A stretch of DNA of 64,000 nt from Apilactobacillus timberlakei (GTDB taxonomy: Bacteria > Bacillota > Bacilli > Lactobacillales > Lactobacillaceae), in contig NZ_POST01000003.1 in assembly GCF_002993965.1 (NCBI RefSeq), positions 155,976 through 219,975 on the forward strand, given 5' to 3'. Shown in pieces: positions 27,299 through 37,162 of the stretch (positions are counted from its first letter, which is position 1; the number at the start of each line of letters is the position of its first letter). A model generated the notes under the pieces. It searched no databases and was not told where the DNA came from. It worked only from the letters and a program-made list of their open reading frames with translations. The position numbers and the translations under genes were made by a program.

Positions 27299-27468
27299 AA
27301 TTATTATTCCTTCTATCTATATTGTTTAGTTGTTAAACAGTGTAGCAAAATTCTTATAAAAAATATCCTAAAAAGCTTATAAAATATAGGAATCATCAAG
27401 GATAAATAGTGTTACCATAGATTTGATGAAATAATAAAATTAAAACCAATTAACAAGGAGATAATAAT

Positions 27469-27906
27469 ATCAATGATTTAATAAAAAAAATATTATTAAA
27501 TTCAGAATATAGTAATGTTCAATTACATCCATATGAAAATAAATCAAAAGCCGAAGTAAAATATAAAGACAGTTACAGAAGAAAATATTTTGTGCATAAT
27601 ATTATTAGAGTTGATTATTGGATCAAAGACAAAAATATTAAAAACAAAATGTTCAATTACATTGAAGATGAAGCAAATTCAATCAAAATTATTGGCAATA
27701 ACAATATTCTAAGTAAAGATGATTTAGATACTTTATCAAAATCATTAATGGATTTAATCAGTAAATCAAATTATGATACCAAAAAATATACGCAAAATGG
27801 CAAAGAATCTTTATCGCCATACGTAGATGTGTTTAGAAAAGGTGATAATGCTTTATTGAGTATTAGATTAGAAGGCATTCACCCTGCTAAGAAACAGGTA
27901 ATTTAG
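27469..27906 (+). CDS. Unknown cytoplasmic protein, apparently starting at ATC
   Basis: The reading frame is open from about 27460 to 27906 but has no ATG, and its first GTG (27592) has no ribosome site and would discard 41 codons. A perfect AAGGAG (27455-27460) lies 8 bases before ATC (27469), giving INDLIKKILLNSEYSNVQLH and onward, 145 residues. The only nearby ATG (27474) is out of frame and stops after two codons. I therefore infer an ATC start or an ATG-to-ATC mutation. The protein is soluble and charged, with no recognised family. Confidence 0.5.
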   Translation: MNDLIKKILLNSEYSNVQLHPYENKSKAEVKYKDSYRRKYFVHNIIRVDYWIKDKNIKNKMFNYIEDEANSIKIIGNNNILSKDDLDTLSKSLMDLISKSNYDTKKYTQNGKESLSPYVDVFRKGDNALLSIRLEGIHPAKKQVI

Positions 27907-27910
27907 AGAT

Positions 27911-27948
27911 AAAAAGCTCACTAAGAAAATATCTTAGTGAGCTTTTTT
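27911..27948. terminator. Bidirectional terminator
   Basis: AAAAAGCTCACTAAGA pairs with TCTTAGTGAGCTTTTTT. Confidence 0.85.
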
Positions 27949-27961
27949 GTAAATTCAAGAA

Positions 27962-28144
27962 TCAATGCATAATAATGATATTAAATATATATGCACATAA
28001 TAATTCTGGAACTATAATAATAACAAAAGTTATAATTGCATTTTTTAATCCAATCTTTTTTTCCAAAAATTTTAAACTTAAAGAAAAGATTAAGCCAATT
28101 GTTGCAAATATCATAGCACTTATGTATAGAAAATATATATTCAT
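27962..28144 (-). CDS. Small two-helix membrane protein
   Basis: A 60-residue protein, nearly all hydrophobic: helices at about 3-25 and 35-57 with a short KFLEKKIGLKN link between them. ATG 28144 follows TTTGGAGGG by 4 bases; an in-frame TTG at 28156 overlaps that site. No family recognised. Confidence 0.55.
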   Translation of the reverse strand: MNIYFLYISAMIFATIGLIFSLSLKFLEKKIGLKNAIITFVIIIVPELLCAYIFNIIIMH

Positions 28145-28215
28145 TTTGCCCTCCAAATTTTATATAATTTTAAATTATTCACCCCCTTAACTTTTGTCAG
28201 TATATCATAAACAAA

Positions 28216-28244
28216 AAAATGCTCTCGATAAACGAGAGCATTTT
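28216..28244. terminator. Terminator of the acetaldehyde dehydrogenase gene
   Basis: AAAATGCTCTCG pairs with CGAGAGCATTTT around ATAAA, next to the stop codon. Confidence 0.85.
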
Positions 28245-28249
28245 ACTTA

Positions 28250-29626
28250 TTACATATATTTATCAACTAGTTCTTCAAAGTTCTTATTTTCTAGTGGGTA
28301 AGCAATTGTCTTATAGTTTAGTAAATCTGAATCAGTAACATTATGAGAAATAGAGTTATAACCCCATGAACCAGTTCCAAGGGTTAGTGATGGATCCAAT
28401 CCATTAACAATATCACCAACACCACCAATACCACATTGGGTATTAACTAAAATACGACAAGCTTTCATAGTTAAACCAAATTCAGTAATTAAATCATCAT
28501 CAGTAGTACGAATGGCAGCAGTATGACCTAAACCACCGTAGTTTAACAATGCTTCAACAATTCTGAAAGCATCTTTACGGTCGGCAGCCTTATAAACTGA
28601 AACCACTGGTGATAGTTTTTCACCTGATAGTAAGTAATCATGACCAATTCCAGTTAATTCAGCAGCTAATACCTTAGTATCAGCAGGCACTTCAATGCCA
28701 GCCATATCAGCAATCTTAGTAGCAGGACGGCCAGCAATTGGACCATTTACACCACCAGTTTTTTCGTTAAACATAGTTTTAGCTAATTTTTCTTGATCAG
28801 ATTCTTTAATAAAGTAAACACCTTTGTCAGTCAATTTACCCTTTAAATCATCATAAATATCATTATCAATAACTAGACTATTTTCAGTAGCACAAATCAT
28901 TCCGTTATCAAAGGTCTTTGATGCCAAAATATCATTAGCAGCTGCTGCTAAATCAGCTGATTTTTCAACATAAAGTGGACCATTACCAGGACCAACACCT
29001 AATGCTGGTTTACCAGTTGAATAAGCGGCCTTAACCATGGCAGGACCACCAGTAGCTAAAGTAGTTGCGACCCCATCATTATTAATTAATTTATTGGTTG
29101 CTTCGATACTTGGTTCCGTAATCCATTGGATACTTCCTTCAGGAGCACCTGCTTTAATTGCAGCATCTAATACCACTTGCGCAGCTTTTGATGAACTCTT
29201 CATTGCTTGAGGATGGAAACTAAAAATGATTGGATTTCTAGTTTTCATCGCTAAAATAGCTTTGAATAAAGTTGTTGAAGTTGGATTAGTAACTGGAGTG
29301 ATTCCAGCTAAGACTCCAAGGGGTTCAGCAATTTTAACTGTCTTTCTTTCACTATCTTCATCAACAATACCAACTGTTTTATGGTCTTTAATGCGATGAC
29401 CAACTTGACCAGAAGCAAAAATATTTTTGATTGCTTTATCATGAGCAACTCCACGACCAGTTTCTTCATACGCCATGTCAGCTAATTCTTTACTATTTTC
29501 CAAACCAGCTTTAACCATTGCATCAACAATATGATCAACTTTTACTTGGTCAAAATCCATCATAGATTTTAAAGCAGTATTTGCTTTTATTACTAATTTA
29601 TTAATCATTTCATCAACTTGAACCAT
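28250..29626 (-). CDS. adhE: Acetaldehyde dehydrogenase (CoA-acylating), AdhE lacking the ADH domain
   Basis: A 458-residue protein matching only the N-terminal aldehyde-dehydrogenase half of bifunctional AdhE (about 870 residues). It interconverts acetyl-CoA and acetaldehyde with NAD(H). The catalytic cysteine is in FDNGMICATENS; GVGPGNGPLYVEKSA is conserved in AdhE. The protein ends ENKNFEELVDKYM where the linker to the iron-dependent alcohol dehydrogenase should begin, and a terminator follows at once, so the second domain is missing, not frameshifted. ATG 29626 follows GAAGGAGG; an upstream in-frame ATG (29683) lies outside the ribosome site. From memory, loss of the ADH domain is reported for fructophilic lactobacilli such as A. 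kunkeei. Confidence 0.85.
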   Translation of the reverse strand: MVQVDEMINKLVIKANTALKSMMDFDQVKVDHIVDAMVKAGLENSKELADMAYEETGRGVAHDKAIKNIFASGQVGHRIKDHKTVGIVDEDSERKTVKIAEPLGVLAGITPVTNPTSTTLFKAILAMKTRNPIIFSFHPQAMKSSSKAAQVVLDAAIKAGAPEGSIQWITEPSIEATNKLINNDGVATTLATGGPAMVKAAYSTGKPALGVGPGNGPLYVEKSADLAAAANDILASKTFDNGMICATENSLVIDNDIYDDLKGKLTDKGVYFIKESDQEKLAKTMFNEKTGGVNGPIAGRPATKIADMAGIEVPADTKVLAAELTGIGHDYLLSGEKLSPVVSVYKAADRKDAFRIVEALLNYGGLGHTAAIRTTDDDLITEFGLTMKACRILVNTQCGIGGVGDIVNGLDPSLTLGTGSWGYNSISHNVTDSDLLNYKTIAYPLENKNFEELVDKYM

Positions 29627-29719
29627 ATAAGAACATCCTCCTTCAGAAAATCTTAATATGTCATTACCCTTAAATTGTATCAAATTTCACAAAATGTATT
29701 CAATGTTTCTGAGATGACT

Positions 29720-32700
29720 CTAATTAATTTTTTCTGCTTGGTTAATTGACAACAAGTATAAATATTTACCAGTCACTGGTTTATTTAAGATGTTGGATAA
29801 AGCCTTCGCATATAAATTAATTTGTCCACGATATTTTTCAATAATTTTGTCTACATGTTGGTCAATATTGTGATTACCAATATAGTCAGTTTTGTAGTCA
29901 AATAGGACAACATGATCAGAAAATTCTAGATAACCATCAATAATTCCGTGAATCAATATTTTTTCATCACTATCTTTATCAAAACCATTAAAAACCAAAT
30001 TAGCATTCATTAACATGGAAAATGGTGCTTCTCTGGATAATTTGTCATAATTTTCTAAAATTAATTTTCCTAAATCAGTATCAAATAATTTAACAACTTT
30101 ATCGATATCAATCTTATTAGCCACTTCTTTAGTAATAACTTGATCTGCAACTAATCTTTCAATTAAATCAATGATTTCTTGATTCGATGGATGCTTAGAT
30201 AAATCTAATTCTTGTAAAATTAAATGCGTCGCCGTTCCGACTTCTGCTGGACTAGGCTGACTAACTGATTGCATGAATTGTGGTTCATCAAAATCACTAT
30301 TCACATAACGACTACTTTGTTTATTTGCTTGCCAATCTTCATCATAGTTCCCCAAAGTGATATTATCAGGATCTTCAAATAGCCGTTTGATTTCTGATAC
30401 TGATTGATAAGCAGTAGTTTGTGTAGCCACTTGATTAGGATATTGAAATTCCATGATTTGATCAATCTTATCGACATTAATATCATCTGGTAATGGCCTT
30501 TTGGCTAATTTGGCAAATGCTGATAACCATTCTTTATTATCGGCATTATCACCACTAATCAGATTTTTCGACAAATCGTTTTGATTATAGAAATTTACAT
30601 CAAATTGAGTTTGATCTTCATCTAAACCTGAGTAAGTAGTGTCATCACCAAATTTTGCACGGAAAAGTGGATGACGAACTAATGCGGGTCCAATCCAATC
30701 TAAATAATTTTTAGCCCCACTTCTTAGTTCATTTGATAACAAGAGATGATCACTATGGGCAGCTTTTTGCCAGGCATTAATAATCTTAGTACGATCATTG
30801 CCATTCTTAGTAGCCCCTACAATGAACAATTGTTGCTCTGCACGCGTTAAGGCTACATATAATTTTCGCATTTCTTCCGCAAGTAATCCTCTATTCTCCA
30901 CTTGTGTAACTACTTGGCGCTGTAAAGTATCTTCTTTAAATCGATTATCAGGATTTAAATAAGTAATCCCTAAACCTAATTGATCATTTAAAACATACGG
31001 TTGTTTACTATCTTGTTGATTAAAACCATGTGAAGCATCAATTAAAAATACAACGGGGAATTCTAGTCCTTTACTTCCATGAATGGTCATGACAGAAACC
31101 GCATTCGTATTTTCATCAGCGTTGGCTTCATCTAAATCTTCATTTCGTTCTTGCATATGACGAACAAAACGCACAAATTGGAATAATCCTTTAAAACTAG
31201 TTTTTTCATAGTCAAAAGCTCGTTCATAAAGTGCATGCAAATTAGCTTGACGTTGCTTACCAGCAGGCATTCCACCCACATAATCTAGAAATCCAGTAGT
31301 TTGATAAATATGCCAAATTAAATCCACAATCTCATGTTGTTGCGCAATATTTCTAAATTCAGTTAGTTGATCTAAAAAGACTTTTATTTTTTCAAAGACT
31401 TGGTTACCAAATTCAGTACTTGCAGCAGTTGGGTAATCATGCATAAATTTAAGCACCGCATTAAAGTAATCACCAGTTTTAGCATTGATTCTTAAGTATG
31501 CTAATTGATTTTCATTTAAACCAACAATTGGTGAACGAAGCACTGCAACTAATGGAATGTCCTGATATGGATTATCAATAATACTCAATATTGCCATCAT
31601 AACTTGAATTTCAGTAGTTTTGAAATAGCTTTGAGCTCCATTTACAATCAAGGGAATATTATGGCTACCGAAAATATCTGATAGTACTAAGTTATTATTT
31701 CTAGTTGAAGAAATAATTGCAATGTCTGAATATTCAATTGGGCGCATCGTTTGCTTTTTACGATCATAAACTTGCATTTGTTTATTAAGCATTTCATCAA
31801 TTTTTTGCGCTACAATTTCAATTTGACCATGTGCACTATCTTGAATTTGAAATTGCTCATCAACAACTTCTTCATCATCGTCTTTACTCTCATACATTAA
31901 TAGATCAACATTTGATTTTAAGCTATCAGGATATTTAGCACCTGCTTTTAATTTAGCGTCATCAGTATAATCAATATCACCAATTTGTTTATCCATAATT
32001 TGCGTAAAAATTAAATTGATAAATTCATCAATATTTTTAGCAGAACGAAAGTTATCAGGCAAAACAATTGTCTCATCATCAGGATTATCCATACGGTCAA
32101 TAAACATTGAGGGGTCAGCTAAACGAAAACGATAAATAGATTGCTTAACGTCCCCTACCATAAACATATTACTAGCATCTTGTTTAGCAACTGTTGAAAT
32201 AATGGCATCTTGCAGGCGATTATTATCTTGATATTCATCAATCATAATTTCATTGTATTGCGATTGTAGAATTTCACGAATTCCTTTTGACTTCGCATTA
32301 TCACCACTCAAAATATCATATGCATAATGTTCAACATCGATAAATTCAAGTGCATGGCGCTTTAATTTGGCTTGTTGGTAACTGTCGCTAAAAGTTAAAA
32401 CCACGCGCACTAATTTATCTACCAATTTTTTTGAAGCTTGCATAATTGATAAATTATCAGTTTCATTTAGTGCAAAATATTTGTCTGGCAACTTTTGAAA
32501 AGCTTTTTTGGCACCATCACGAATATCTTTAATTCGATTATGCGTCCCCTTATCTACATCATCATAGGTTTTATTGGTTCGAGGGAAGCTCTTGAATTTT
32601 ACTTCACTAAATTTCTTTCGCAAATCATCCCAATTATTGTGCTGCAATACATCTAAAAGGTTTTGCATCGATTCAATGTCTAATTGCACGCAAGCAGCTT

Positions 32701-33442
32701 CTTTTTCTAATCCATTATCTTCAGCCACTGTTTTAGCTGATTCAAATGATAGCTTTTGTTGTGCCACTTCATTTTCAATTATTGGTAATAAATGTTTTTG
32801 ATAAAAATCACTATCAGTAATTAAACCTGAATCAATATCATAGATATCAGGGGTTTGTTTTAACCATTCAATTGAATCTTGATTAACGTTTGCGTAGTCG
32901 TAAGTTTTAAAGACTAAATTAGTTAATCCATCATCAGAACGATCATCAGAGAAATTTTCCGTTAATTGTGCGAAACTACCATCCTTATCATTAGCATATA
33001 AATCTTCTCTAACATTTTCCCAGACTTGTTCTTTTAACATTTGGCTTTCCGTCTGATCTGCTAATAAACGAAAGTTAGGATCTAAGTTAATAATATAATA
33101 GTAATTTTGCACAATTTTCTGACAAAAGGCATCTAAAGTTGAAATATCAGCTACTGGTAAACGACGTAATTGCTTCACTAAGAATACCTTAGTGTCATTA
33201 TTATCAGTCTGATTAAGTCGTTCACGCAGCGCTGTTTGAATCCGATCACGCATTTCTTTCGCAGCTGCTTTAGTAAAAGTTAAAATCAACATCTCATCGA
33301 TATCAATATGTTCATTCAATAATTTGTTAATAACTCGATCTACTAACACCCGGGTTTTCCCAGATCCAGCCGATGCTGAAACTAAAACATTTTTATCAAA
33401 ATTGCTAGAAATAGCTTTTTCTTGTGGCTTTGTATATTGCAT
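29720..33442 (-). CDS. rexA: ATP-dependent helicase/nuclease subunit A (RexA/AddA)
   Basis: A 1240-residue UvrD-type helicase fused to a RecB nuclease domain, the catalytic subunit of the recombination enzyme that processes double-strand breaks. Walker A ASAGSGKTRVLVDR is near residue 25, Walker B/motif II is MIDEYQDNN, motif III region GDVKQSIYRFRLADP, motif V/VI MTIHGSKGLEFP and KLYVALTRAEQQ. The C-terminal nuclease motif VLFDYKTDY is intact. Its start is 2 bases after the rexB stop, so the two are translated together. The Chi sequence of this species is unknown. Confidence 0.95.
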   Translation of the reverse strand: MQYTKPQEKAISSNFDKNVLVSASAGSGKTRVLVDRVINKLLNEHIDIDEMLILTFTKAAAKEMRDRIQTALRERLNQTDNNDTKVFLVKQLRRLPVADISTLDAFCQKIVQNYYYIINLDPNFRLLADQTESQMLKEQVWENVREDLYANDKDGSFAQLTENFSDDRSDDGLTNLVFKTYDYANVNQDSIEWLKQTPDIYDIDSGLITDSDFYQKHLLPIIENEVAQQKLSFESAKTVAEDNGLEKEAACVQLDIESMQNLLDVLQHNNWDDLRKKFSEVKFKSFPRTNKTYDDVDKGTHNRIKDIRDGAKKAFQKLPDKYFALNETDNLSIMQASKKLVDKLVRVVLTFSDSYQQAKLKRHALEFIDVEHYAYDILSGDNAKSKGIREILQSQYNEIMIDEYQDNNRLQDAIISTVAKQDASNMFMVGDVKQSIYRFRLADPSMFIDRMDNPDDETIVLPDNFRSAKNIDEFINLIFTQIMDKQIGDIDYTDDAKLKAGAKYPDSLKSNVDLLMYESKDDDEEVVDEQFQIQDSAHGQIEIVAQKIDEMLNKQMQVYDRKKQTMRPIEYSDIAIISSTRNNNLVLSDIFGSHNIPLIVNGAQSYFKTTEIQVMMAILSIIDNPYQDIPLVAVLRSPIVGLNENQLAYLRINAKTGDYFNAVLKFMHDYPTAASTEFGNQVFEKIKVFLDQLTEFRNIAQQHEIVDLIWHIYQTTGFLDYVGGMPAGKQRQANLHALYERAFDYEKTSFKGLFQFVRFVRHMQERNEDLDEANADENTNAVSVMTIHGSKGLEFPVVFLIDASHGFNQQDSKQPYVLNDQLGLGITYLNPDNRFKEDTLQRQVVTQVENRGLLAEEMRKLYVALTRAEQQLFIVGATKNGNDRTKIINAWQKAAHSDHLLLSNELRSGAKNYLDWIGPALVRHPLFRAKFGDDTTYSGLDEDQTQFDVNFYNQNDLSKNLISGDNADNKEWLSAFAKLAKRPLPDDINVDKIDQIMEFQYPNQVATQTTAYQSVSEIKRLFEDPDNITLGNYDEDWQANKQSSRYVNSDFDEPQFMQSVSQPSPAEVGTATHLILQELDLSKHPSNQEIIDLIERLVADQVITKEVANKIDIDKVVKLFDTDLGKLILENYDKLSREAPFSMLMNANLVFNGFDKDSDEKILIHGIIDGYLEFSDHVVLFDYKTDYIGNHNIDQHVDKIIEKYRGQINLYAKALSNILNKPVTGKYLYLLSINQAEKIN

Positions 33443-33444
33443 GA

Positions 33445-36400
33445 TTAGTTGTCACCTCGTAACTTCTTTAGAATACTTGGTAAATTATAGTTTTCTACAT
33501 CACGGTAATTATTTTCATTTAATAATGGATCAAATTGCATGATGGAACGATAAGGAGTGTACTGCATTGCATCTTGATTTTGTCCGAAGCGAGCCGGTTT
33601 CATATCAATATTTCCAGAGAAAATATCATGACCAGCTTTAGTAATTAATTTTTCATTGTGCTTCAATAACAAATCTAAATCTTCTGGTTGCACAATTGGA
33701 CTACTTTTATAGTAACTACCATCTTTTTTCTTTTGGATGGGAAATACTTTGGAACTTCCATATTTATCATCAGCAATGGTTGAATCAATTTTTTGAAGCA
33801 AGTCGCCATTATTAACCAAAATCCCTTGATATTTTTGTTTACTTAAAATCGCATCTTCAAAAGTTTTTCTTAAATCACTCTTTGAATATTTTGGATTAAA
33901 GATGTGCATGTAAACGGCACCGGCTAATTCAGCTTTTCCTTCTTCATCAAAGATGCCTAAATTATGAGCCAATACATCAATATAAGTCATCATTTGCATC
34001 GAAGTTCCATCATATACCCGACCAAAATCCATTTTACGTTCACTAGACTTGTAATCGACGATTCCTAAATAATCATGACCATCCACATTCATGTAATCAA
34101 TACGATCAATCCGACCACGCACATTAATTAATTTCGGTGTTTTGATTTCTTCATCTTCTGGAATATCAAACTTCAATGGTTTTAAGTCATTTTTATGACC
34201 TACTTGGCCAAAAGATATTTCAGTTTTACGTGGCCGCATCGGTGTAAATTGGCTTTGTCTTTGCATCGTTTCAATCGTATGTTTAATGGTCTTTATTAAT
34301 TGTGATTTAATGTAGTTCATCCGACTGGAGCTTTGCAGAATCGTGTATTGCACATCATTAGGATCTTCTAACATTTTAGCCGTTACTGTATCCACCAATT
34401 CATTCATTGCTAGTTTGTCCAATGATGATAGGTCAACATGTTCTTCATTCACAACGCGCATCAATTTATCTAAAGCTTCATGGTAGAACTGACCAGTACT
34501 TGCTGGTGATAAGTCAAAAACATCCCGTTCTTTTAGATTTAAACCATACTTCAAGAAATACTCATATGGATTACTGTAAAATTGTTCTAATTTAGAAATT
34601 GAAGTATTAATTTGATCACCATAAAGACCAGTAATTATATTATCAGTAAGTTTAGTAGGCGTATTATTGTAATCCAAGCCACCCAATAATTTATCAGTTA
34701 ATGACGATAAATTATTATCTTTCACTAATTGATTATAAATATAGTGCCAAACAGGCGCCAATTTAGTATTAGTAGCTTTACTATTTTGACTAGCTTGCAC
34801 TAAATGCCTTAGGGTTGCTCGCTTGGTCCCGATAAATTGTCTAATAATGGGATCATCAGCTTTAGGCATGCTCTTTAAATGCTCAACATTTAAATTAAAA
34901 TGTTCTGCAATCCGTGCTACATATGGTGAAACATTAATAGAACTATCATCATCTTCGCCCAAAGTATATGAAAAAATTAATTGATCACTACCAGCCAAAA
35001 ATGCTAAATAATTTAAGAACGGATCATTGGCCATTTGTTTTTCCGATGTTTCACGCAAATATTGTCCGTCAGCAAAACTATCTTCTAAGTCATCACGATC
35101 AGCATCACTAAATAAAGCTTCATTAGTTACTTTATCAGGCATCACATCATCAGTTGAACCCATCATAAAAATCACTTTACGATTATCCATTTGTACAATT
35201 CCACTTTCAGAAATTGCGACTTGGTCTAATGTTGATGGAATTTGCGAATAATTAGCACCTTCAAATCCACTTTGTAGTAATAAAAGAAAATCCTCTAGTT
35301 TAAATTCACGCTCGCCTAAAATTGAAACAAAGTCGTCAAGCAAGTTACAAAATGTTTGCCAGACCTGTTCTGGTTGTGAAGCTTCAACTAATTTACCATC
35401 ATCAATAGATTGTTTACGCCATGCTTTTAACTGGTCAGTAACGCCCATATTAACCAAAAATTCATATAAAACTTGAGCTGCTTTTGCACCCGTTTTGGCT
35501 CTTTTAATTCGGTTAAAGAATGCTGGTAAATTCTCTTTAATAAAGTGACGAATCATATTGATTTGTTGATCAATGTCGACAAATTTATCAGCTTTTACCC
35601 CAAAATCGCTATCAGAAAACCATGCATATTGCCAATCAGTCGCTTGTAACCAACGGTTGCCTTCATAGCCATTTTTCAAAACTAAGTTTTCAGTTAAAGC
35701 TACGGCTCTGCGATAATCGTCAATCGAAATATACTCACCATTTTCATCTTTAGGAATAAATAATTCAGTCTTTAGTAAACGCATCACATCAGCATATTGA
35801 TAGCTGCGTTTACTATTAACTGGGTCGATATTAAACAATGAATTAATAAGTTCCACTAATGGATGATCTTCCATTGAACGACTGACATCATTAAATGAAG
35901 GAATATCTTCTAAATCAAAAATCGGTGCTAAAACATTTTGATAACGATCTAAGTGACGAGTCATTACTAGAAAATCTGAATAACGATAATGCTTAGTTGC
36001 TACCATCTGACGAATCTTAGTTGCAATATGTTCTACTTCTGAGAATGGACTATCGGCTCTAAACACTTGAATAGAATCATTATTTTTTAATGGTACTTTA
36101 TCAATAATTCCTAATTTAGTGGATTGTTGCCAATATTTATCAAACGTTCTTAAATCATCGCTAACACGTTGTTGTTTAGCCATTTGATCCACTAAAATAT
36201 GGGTGTTATTATCACGTGCAAAGTTATAAAAATGATTATATAACTTTGCTGATTGATAAAAAAGATTGGGATTTTCAGGTAGTTGATTGGCATATTTTCG
36301 ATTCAAGTTTAAAGAAATTGTCACACTTTTAGCATATTGAATTAAAAGTTCAACTAAGTGACGTTCTTGAGCAGTAAATTGATTAAAACCATTAAAATAA

Positions 36401-37017
36401 AAATGACTTTTAGATAAATCTAAGTTATCTTCCAACAAATAATTACAAAATAAATTAATGACATCCGATTTATATAAATATTTACCATCAGTTTGTTTTT
36501 CAAAAGCACGATAAATAATAATAAAATCATGCATCTTATCGTGTAAACTAGATTTTAAATTTTCATTTTTTGTGTAAATATTACTTAAATCATCTGCAGA
36601 AATTTGCCCTGCTTGCATTTCCGAAATTTGTTGAGAAATTTTTTGAATAAAGCCTGGTTGACCACTTTCACCGCGAAAGACAGTTAACTCATCTTGATGA
36701 TCTAAAATAATTTGATAAATCAACATGTTAATTCCAGATTCACTTAAACGAGTCCGTTGATATTCAAGATTATTTTTCATGTAATACCAAACTAAACGTG
36801 TAATTGAGAAAGTCTGAAACTTGCTTTCTGCATAAATTGATTCATTTTTTGAATTTAATTTTTTTAACGCTTGAACTTCAGATTCAAACTTAATATGGTT
36901 AGGCACCAGATAAAAATACTGATCATTGGGATTTTCATTTAGTGATTTTTTAAGTTGTTCAATAATAACTGCCTCATGGTCGTAACTAGCAGTTCCTAAA
37001 ATAAATTGCAGTGCCAT
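33445..37017 (-). CDS. rexB: ATP-dependent nuclease subunit B (RexB/AddB)
   Basis: A 1190-residue partner of RexA, first gene of the rexBA operon. It has a degenerate N-terminal helicase fold (LGTASYDHEA in place of a Walker A) and a C-terminal nuclease motif GIVDYKSSERKMDFG that is intact. Near the C-terminus, where AddB proteins carry an iron-sulfur cysteine cluster (C-x2-C-x5-C type), the sequence reads DAMQYTPYRSIMQFD: the cysteines are replaced by Met/Thr, so no Fe-S cluster is expected. It acts with RexA in DNA end resection. Confidence 0.95.
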   Translation of the reverse strand: MALQFILGTASYDHEAVIIEQLKKSLNENPNDQYFYLVPNHIKFESEVQALKKLNSKNESIYAESKFQTFSITRLVWYYMKNNLEYQRTRLSESGINMLIYQIILDHQDELTVFRGESGQPGFIQKISQQISEMQAGQISADDLSNIYTKNENLKSSLHDKMHDFIIIYRAFEKQTDGKYLYKSDVINLFCNYLLEDNLDLSKSHFYFNGFNQFTAQERHLVELLIQYAKSVTISLNLNRKYANQLPENPNLFYQSAKLYNHFYNFARDNNTHILVDQMAKQQRVSDDLRTFDKYWQQSTKLGIIDKVPLKNNDSIQVFRADSPFSEVEHIATKIRQMVATKHYRYSDFLVMTRHLDRYQNVLAPIFDLEDIPSFNDVSRSMEDHPLVELINSLFNIDPVNSKRSYQYADVMRLLKTELFIPKDENGEYISIDDYRRAVALTENLVLKNGYEGNRWLQATDWQYAWFSDSDFGVKADKFVDIDQQINMIRHFIKENLPAFFNRIKRAKTGAKAAQVLYEFLVNMGVTDQLKAWRKQSIDDGKLVEASQPEQVWQTFCNLLDDFVSILGEREFKLEDFLLLLQSGFEGANYSQIPSTLDQVAISESGIVQMDNRKVIFMMGSTDDVMPDKVTNEALFSDADRDDLEDSFADGQYLRETSEKQMANDPFLNYLAFLAGSDQLIFSYTLGEDDDSSINVSPYVARIAEHFNLNVEHLKSMPKADDPIIRQFIGTKRATLRHLVQASQNSKATNTKLAPVWHYIYNQLVKDNNLSSLTDKLLGGLDYNNTPTKLTDNIITGLYGDQINTSISKLEQFYSNPYEYFLKYGLNLKERDVFDLSPASTGQFYHEALDKLMRVVNEEHVDLSSLDKLAMNELVDTVTAKMLEDPNDVQYTILQSSSRMNYIKSQLIKTIKHTIETMQRQSQFTPMRPRKTEISFGQVGHKNDLKPLKFDIPEDEEIKTPKLINVRGRIDRIDYMNVDGHDYLGIVDYKSSERKMDFGRVYDGTSMQMMTYIDVLAHNLGIFDEEGKAELAGAVYMHIFNPKYSKSDLRKTFEDAILSKQKYQGILVNNGDLLQKIDSTIADDKYGSSKVFPIQKKKDGSYYKSSPIVQPEDLDLLLKHNEKLITKAGHDIFSGNIDMKPARFGQNQDAMQYTPYRSIMQFDPLLNENNYRDVENYNLPSILKKLRGDN

Positions 37018-37116
37018 TAAATTATCCCTTCTTTTTCATTAAATAGTATCTATCATTATATAATACGAACTAAATTTTAAAAAATTTTGTAAAAAGAAAA
37101 CGCTATATTTTAAAAA

Positions 37117-37132
37117 TGTTTCATGTGAAACA
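37117..37132. promoter_or_regulatory. parS-like site within a terminator-like palindrome
   Basis: TGTTTCATGTGAAACA differs from the ParB-binding consensus TGTTTCACGTGAAACA at one central base. It is embedded in a longer dyad (about 37107-37142) with TTTTAAAAA / TTTTTAAAA shoulders, which on the minus strand would also act as a terminator for the gene ending at 37163. Either or both roles are possible. Confidence 0.5.
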
Positions 37133-37162
37133 TTTTTAAAATACAACGTTTGAAATAATCAA

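Noticed and set aside
27474-27482. ATG just after AAGGAG as the start of the 27469-27906 gene
   Set aside because: It is out of frame and meets a stop after two codons.
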